Source of the DNA: an uncultured bacterium
Lineage (GTDB): Bacteria > Fidelibacterota > Marinisomatia > Marinisomatales > UBA1611
Assembly: GCA_938092125.1 (NCBI GenBank)
Contig: CALKMQ010000168.1
Span: 1-7,431 of the forward strand
DNA: 7,431 nt
Reading direction: 5' to 3'
The notes below the pieces were generated by a model that saw nothing but the letters and a program-made list of their open reading frames with translations, did no database searches and was not told where the DNA came from. Position 1 is the stretch's first letter. The number at the start of each line of letters is the position of its first letter. Positions 5,882 through 7,431 of the stretch are shown piece after piece. Both the position numbers and the translations under genes were made by a program.

Positions 5882-7431
5882 ATGTTAAAATATTTAAATA
5901 ATGCGTTTTTGTCTCTCGTGCTTATCTTCTCTTTTGTTGGCGCGCAAGATGTCCAGATAGCAATAGTAGACACCTCATTTGATGGTTATACGGATGAAAT
6001 AATTGTGCCTATTTTAATCTCAAACCCGAATAATAATGTTGGTGGAGTACAATTTGATGTTTCAGTAAGTCCTAATATGGTTAGTTTGTCAGGTGTTTCA
6101 TCCGTGGGTAATGCTTCTAATTTTTCTGCTGCTTACAATGCGTTAAGTGATGGTAGTTCAAGAGTAGTATTTTATAATGGTAGTGATCCAAACGGCCTAA
6201 ACCCTGGTACAGATGCTAGAGTTCTTAACCTTCATTTTGGAGGTTCAGACGTGTTGTCTGCTGTTCTTGAAATTAAATTAAACAATTTAATTGTAAGTGA
6301 TGGAGATGGTGGAGTGCTCACTGCTCAATCGTCTTCTGGAAATCTTACAATTGGTGATGTCGTATATTTAAGTGGATCAACATCTACTGGGGATGTTGGT
6401 GAAACCGTTTCTATTGATTTTAGTATTAGTAATACCGGGGCAGTCGGAGGAGTTCAATTCGACGTTAGAGATAGCCCAAATTATTTAAGTTTAGTCGCGG
6501 TTGCTACAACAGCTAGGACTGCAGAATTTTCTGCCGATTTTAATAATATTAATGATGGCGACACTTCACGAATTATTCTTTTTAGTGCTGATAATGTCAA
6601 CATAGCGCCTGGTACAGGTCCGGTACTTTCAGCAACTTTTGAAATTGCAAATAATGCCTATGCTGATTCCGTTTCTGTTTTTATGGAAAACATCCTGGTT
6701 ACAGATGGTGTTGGTGGTAGCTATTGGATAGCAGCGGCTGACTCTGGTACTGTAGCAGTTTACCCAGGGTATATTGAGGAGCCTTCTAACTTGCAAGCTA
6801 TTGATGGGCAGGATGCCTATGTTGAATTATCATGGAACCCGCCATCGGGCCCTATACCAGATAACATAACTGAAGATTTTGAAGATGGAATTCCAGATGA
6901 TTGGACGCTTACAACTAGTTCTGCTCAAGGTTGGTATTTAACTACAGATTGCACGAGTGAATGGTGGACAGTTCCTGCGCACACAAACTATATGTGTTCT
7001 AATGATGACCAGGCAAATGATGATGGCGCACTAGATTATATGGTCACGCCCATGCTAAACGTTAGCGGAGCTGCAAGTGTCATACTAAGCTTTGATTCAT
7101 TTTTTGATGGAGCCTATGGTCAAACTGCTTCTATTGGTGTCAGTGAGAACGGAGTAGATTTTACAGAGGTTTATCCGTTAGTTGCTGGAACAGAATGGAT
7201 TAATGAGACAGTAGATTTAACTCCCTTTATTACTGGCGATAATTTGTATATTTTATTTCATTCAAATGATAACGCAGCTTGGGCGTCTGGATGGGCCGTC
7301 GATGATATTTCAATCTCTTTTGAAACTCGAGTAATCCCTGAGAGATTAGTACATTATAATTTAACAGATGTGGGTGAATGGGTAGTGAGCGCTCCTAAAG
7401 AGGATGTCATAAACAAGTACGGAGGCGGAAT
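5882..7431 (+). CDS. Secreted modular protein with cohesin-like repeats, FN3-like and cleaved-adhesin-like domains (3' end missing)
   Basis: The frame is open from the ATG to the window edge (516 codons seen), so the protein is partial. Residues 1-21 form a signal peptide: Lys3, a hydrophobic core, then FSFVGA with likely cleavage before Gln22. Two related beta-rich repeats follow (about 23-157 and 158-295), each with the cohesin-like VGGVQFDV strand (53-60 and 188-195). EPSNLQAIDGQ then VELSWNPPSG (300-323) is a typical FN3 beginning. From EDFEDGIPDDW (331 on) to WAVDDISISF (471-480) the pattern matches the cleaved-adhesin / choice-of-anchor-J / MAM-like jelly-roll family of surface proteins and proteases. 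Its only two cysteines, Cys357 and Cys372, may form a disulfide. The remaining visible residues after 480 are not assigned. Composition is rich in Asp, Asn, Ser and Gly and poor in Lys, as in extracellular proteins. Likely role: a surface or secreted adhesion or polymer-binding protein; catalytic activity and any sorting signal would lie beyond the edge. It is separated from the upstream operon by a 126-nt gap. Confidence 0.88.
   Translation, partial: MLKYLNNAFLSLVLIFSFVGAQDVQIAIVDTSFDGYTDEIIVPILISNPNNNVGGVQFDVSVSPNMVSLSGVSSVGNASNFSAAYNALSDGSSRVVFYNGSDPNGLNPGTDARVLNLHFGGSDVLSAVLEIKLNNLIVSDGDGGVLTAQSSSGNLTIGDVVYLSGSTSTGDVGETVSIDFSISNTGAVGGVQFDVRDSPNYLSLVAVATTARTAEFSADFNNINDGDTSRIILFSADNVNIAPGTGPVLSATFEIANNAYADSVSVFMENILVTDGVGGSYWIAAADSGTVAVYPGYIEEPSNLQAIDGQDAYVELSWNPPSGPIPDNITEDFEDGIPDDWTLTTSSAQGWYLTTDCTSEWWTVPAHTNYMCSNDDQANDDGALDYMVTPMLNVSGAASVILSFDSFFDGAYGQTASIGVSENGVDFTEVYPLVAGTEWINETVDLTPFITGDNLYILFHSNDNAAWASGWAVDDISISFETRVIPERLVHYNLTDVGEWVVSAPKEDVINKYGGG
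5948..6766 (+). repeat. Tandem pair of cohesin-like domain repeats in the secreted protein
   Basis: Two units of about 135 residues lie head to tail (nt 5948-6352 and 6353-6766). Matching landmarks are VGGVQFDV followed by SPNMVSLSGV or SPNYLSLVAV; NFSAAYNALSDG against EFSADFNNINDG; SSRVVFY against TSRIILF; LNPGT against IAPGT; and LNNLIVSDGDGG against MENILVTDGVGG. The two units differ at many positions and in their DNA, so the duplication is old rather than a recent DNA repeat. The fold assignment to the cohesin/carbohydrate-binding-like beta sandwich is inferred from the strand pattern. Confidence 0.8.

Overview
The window reads as ordinary chromosomal sequence from an AT-rich bacterium. 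All genes lie on the + strand. Several features point to the FCB superphylum (Bacteroidota and relatives): the long SecA with an extra segment after the DEVD/IISG block, a signal peptide ending in Ala|Gln, and a large secreted protein built from cohesin-like, FN3 and cleaved-adhesin-type domains. Candidatus Marinimicrobia (SAR406) is a plausible home, but this is an inference from recalled family features, not a search result. Shine-Dalgarno sequences precede some starts (4580-4584 and 5869-5874), so the lineage does use them, unlike many classical Bacteroidota.

Layout. Positions 1-5755 form one tightly packed run: the last 31 codons of a thiolase, a branched-chain amino acid aminotransferase (ilvE), the antitermination factor nusB, the preprotein translocase ATPase secA, and a Cys/Met-metabolism PLP enzyme (cystathionine gamma-synthase/lyase type). 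The first two junctions overlap, nusB and secA abut (TAA directly followed by ATG), and only 3 nt separate secA from the next gene. This is very likely a single transcription unit joining acyl-CoA and amino-acid metabolism with transcription and secretion housekeeping genes. Positions 5756-5881 are the only intergenic gap. It holds a weak terminator-like hairpin and then the leader of the last gene, which has a strong ribosome binding site.

From 5882 to the window edge runs an open reading frame for a secreted, modular, Asp/Asn/Ser/Gly-rich protein. It has a signal peptide, two tandem cohesin-like beta-sandwich repeats, the start of an FN3-like domain, a cleaved-adhesin/choice-of-anchor-J-like module that appears to be inserted into that FN3 domain, and further unassigned sequence. 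Its C-terminus, where a sorting signal might lie, is outside the window.

I found no RNA genes, CRISPR arrays, insertion sequences, attachment sites or origins, and no evidence of an undescribed defence or mobile system. The most interesting parts are the modular secreted protein, the SecA C-terminal tail that lacks the usual zinc-binding cysteines, and the odd gene order of the operon.
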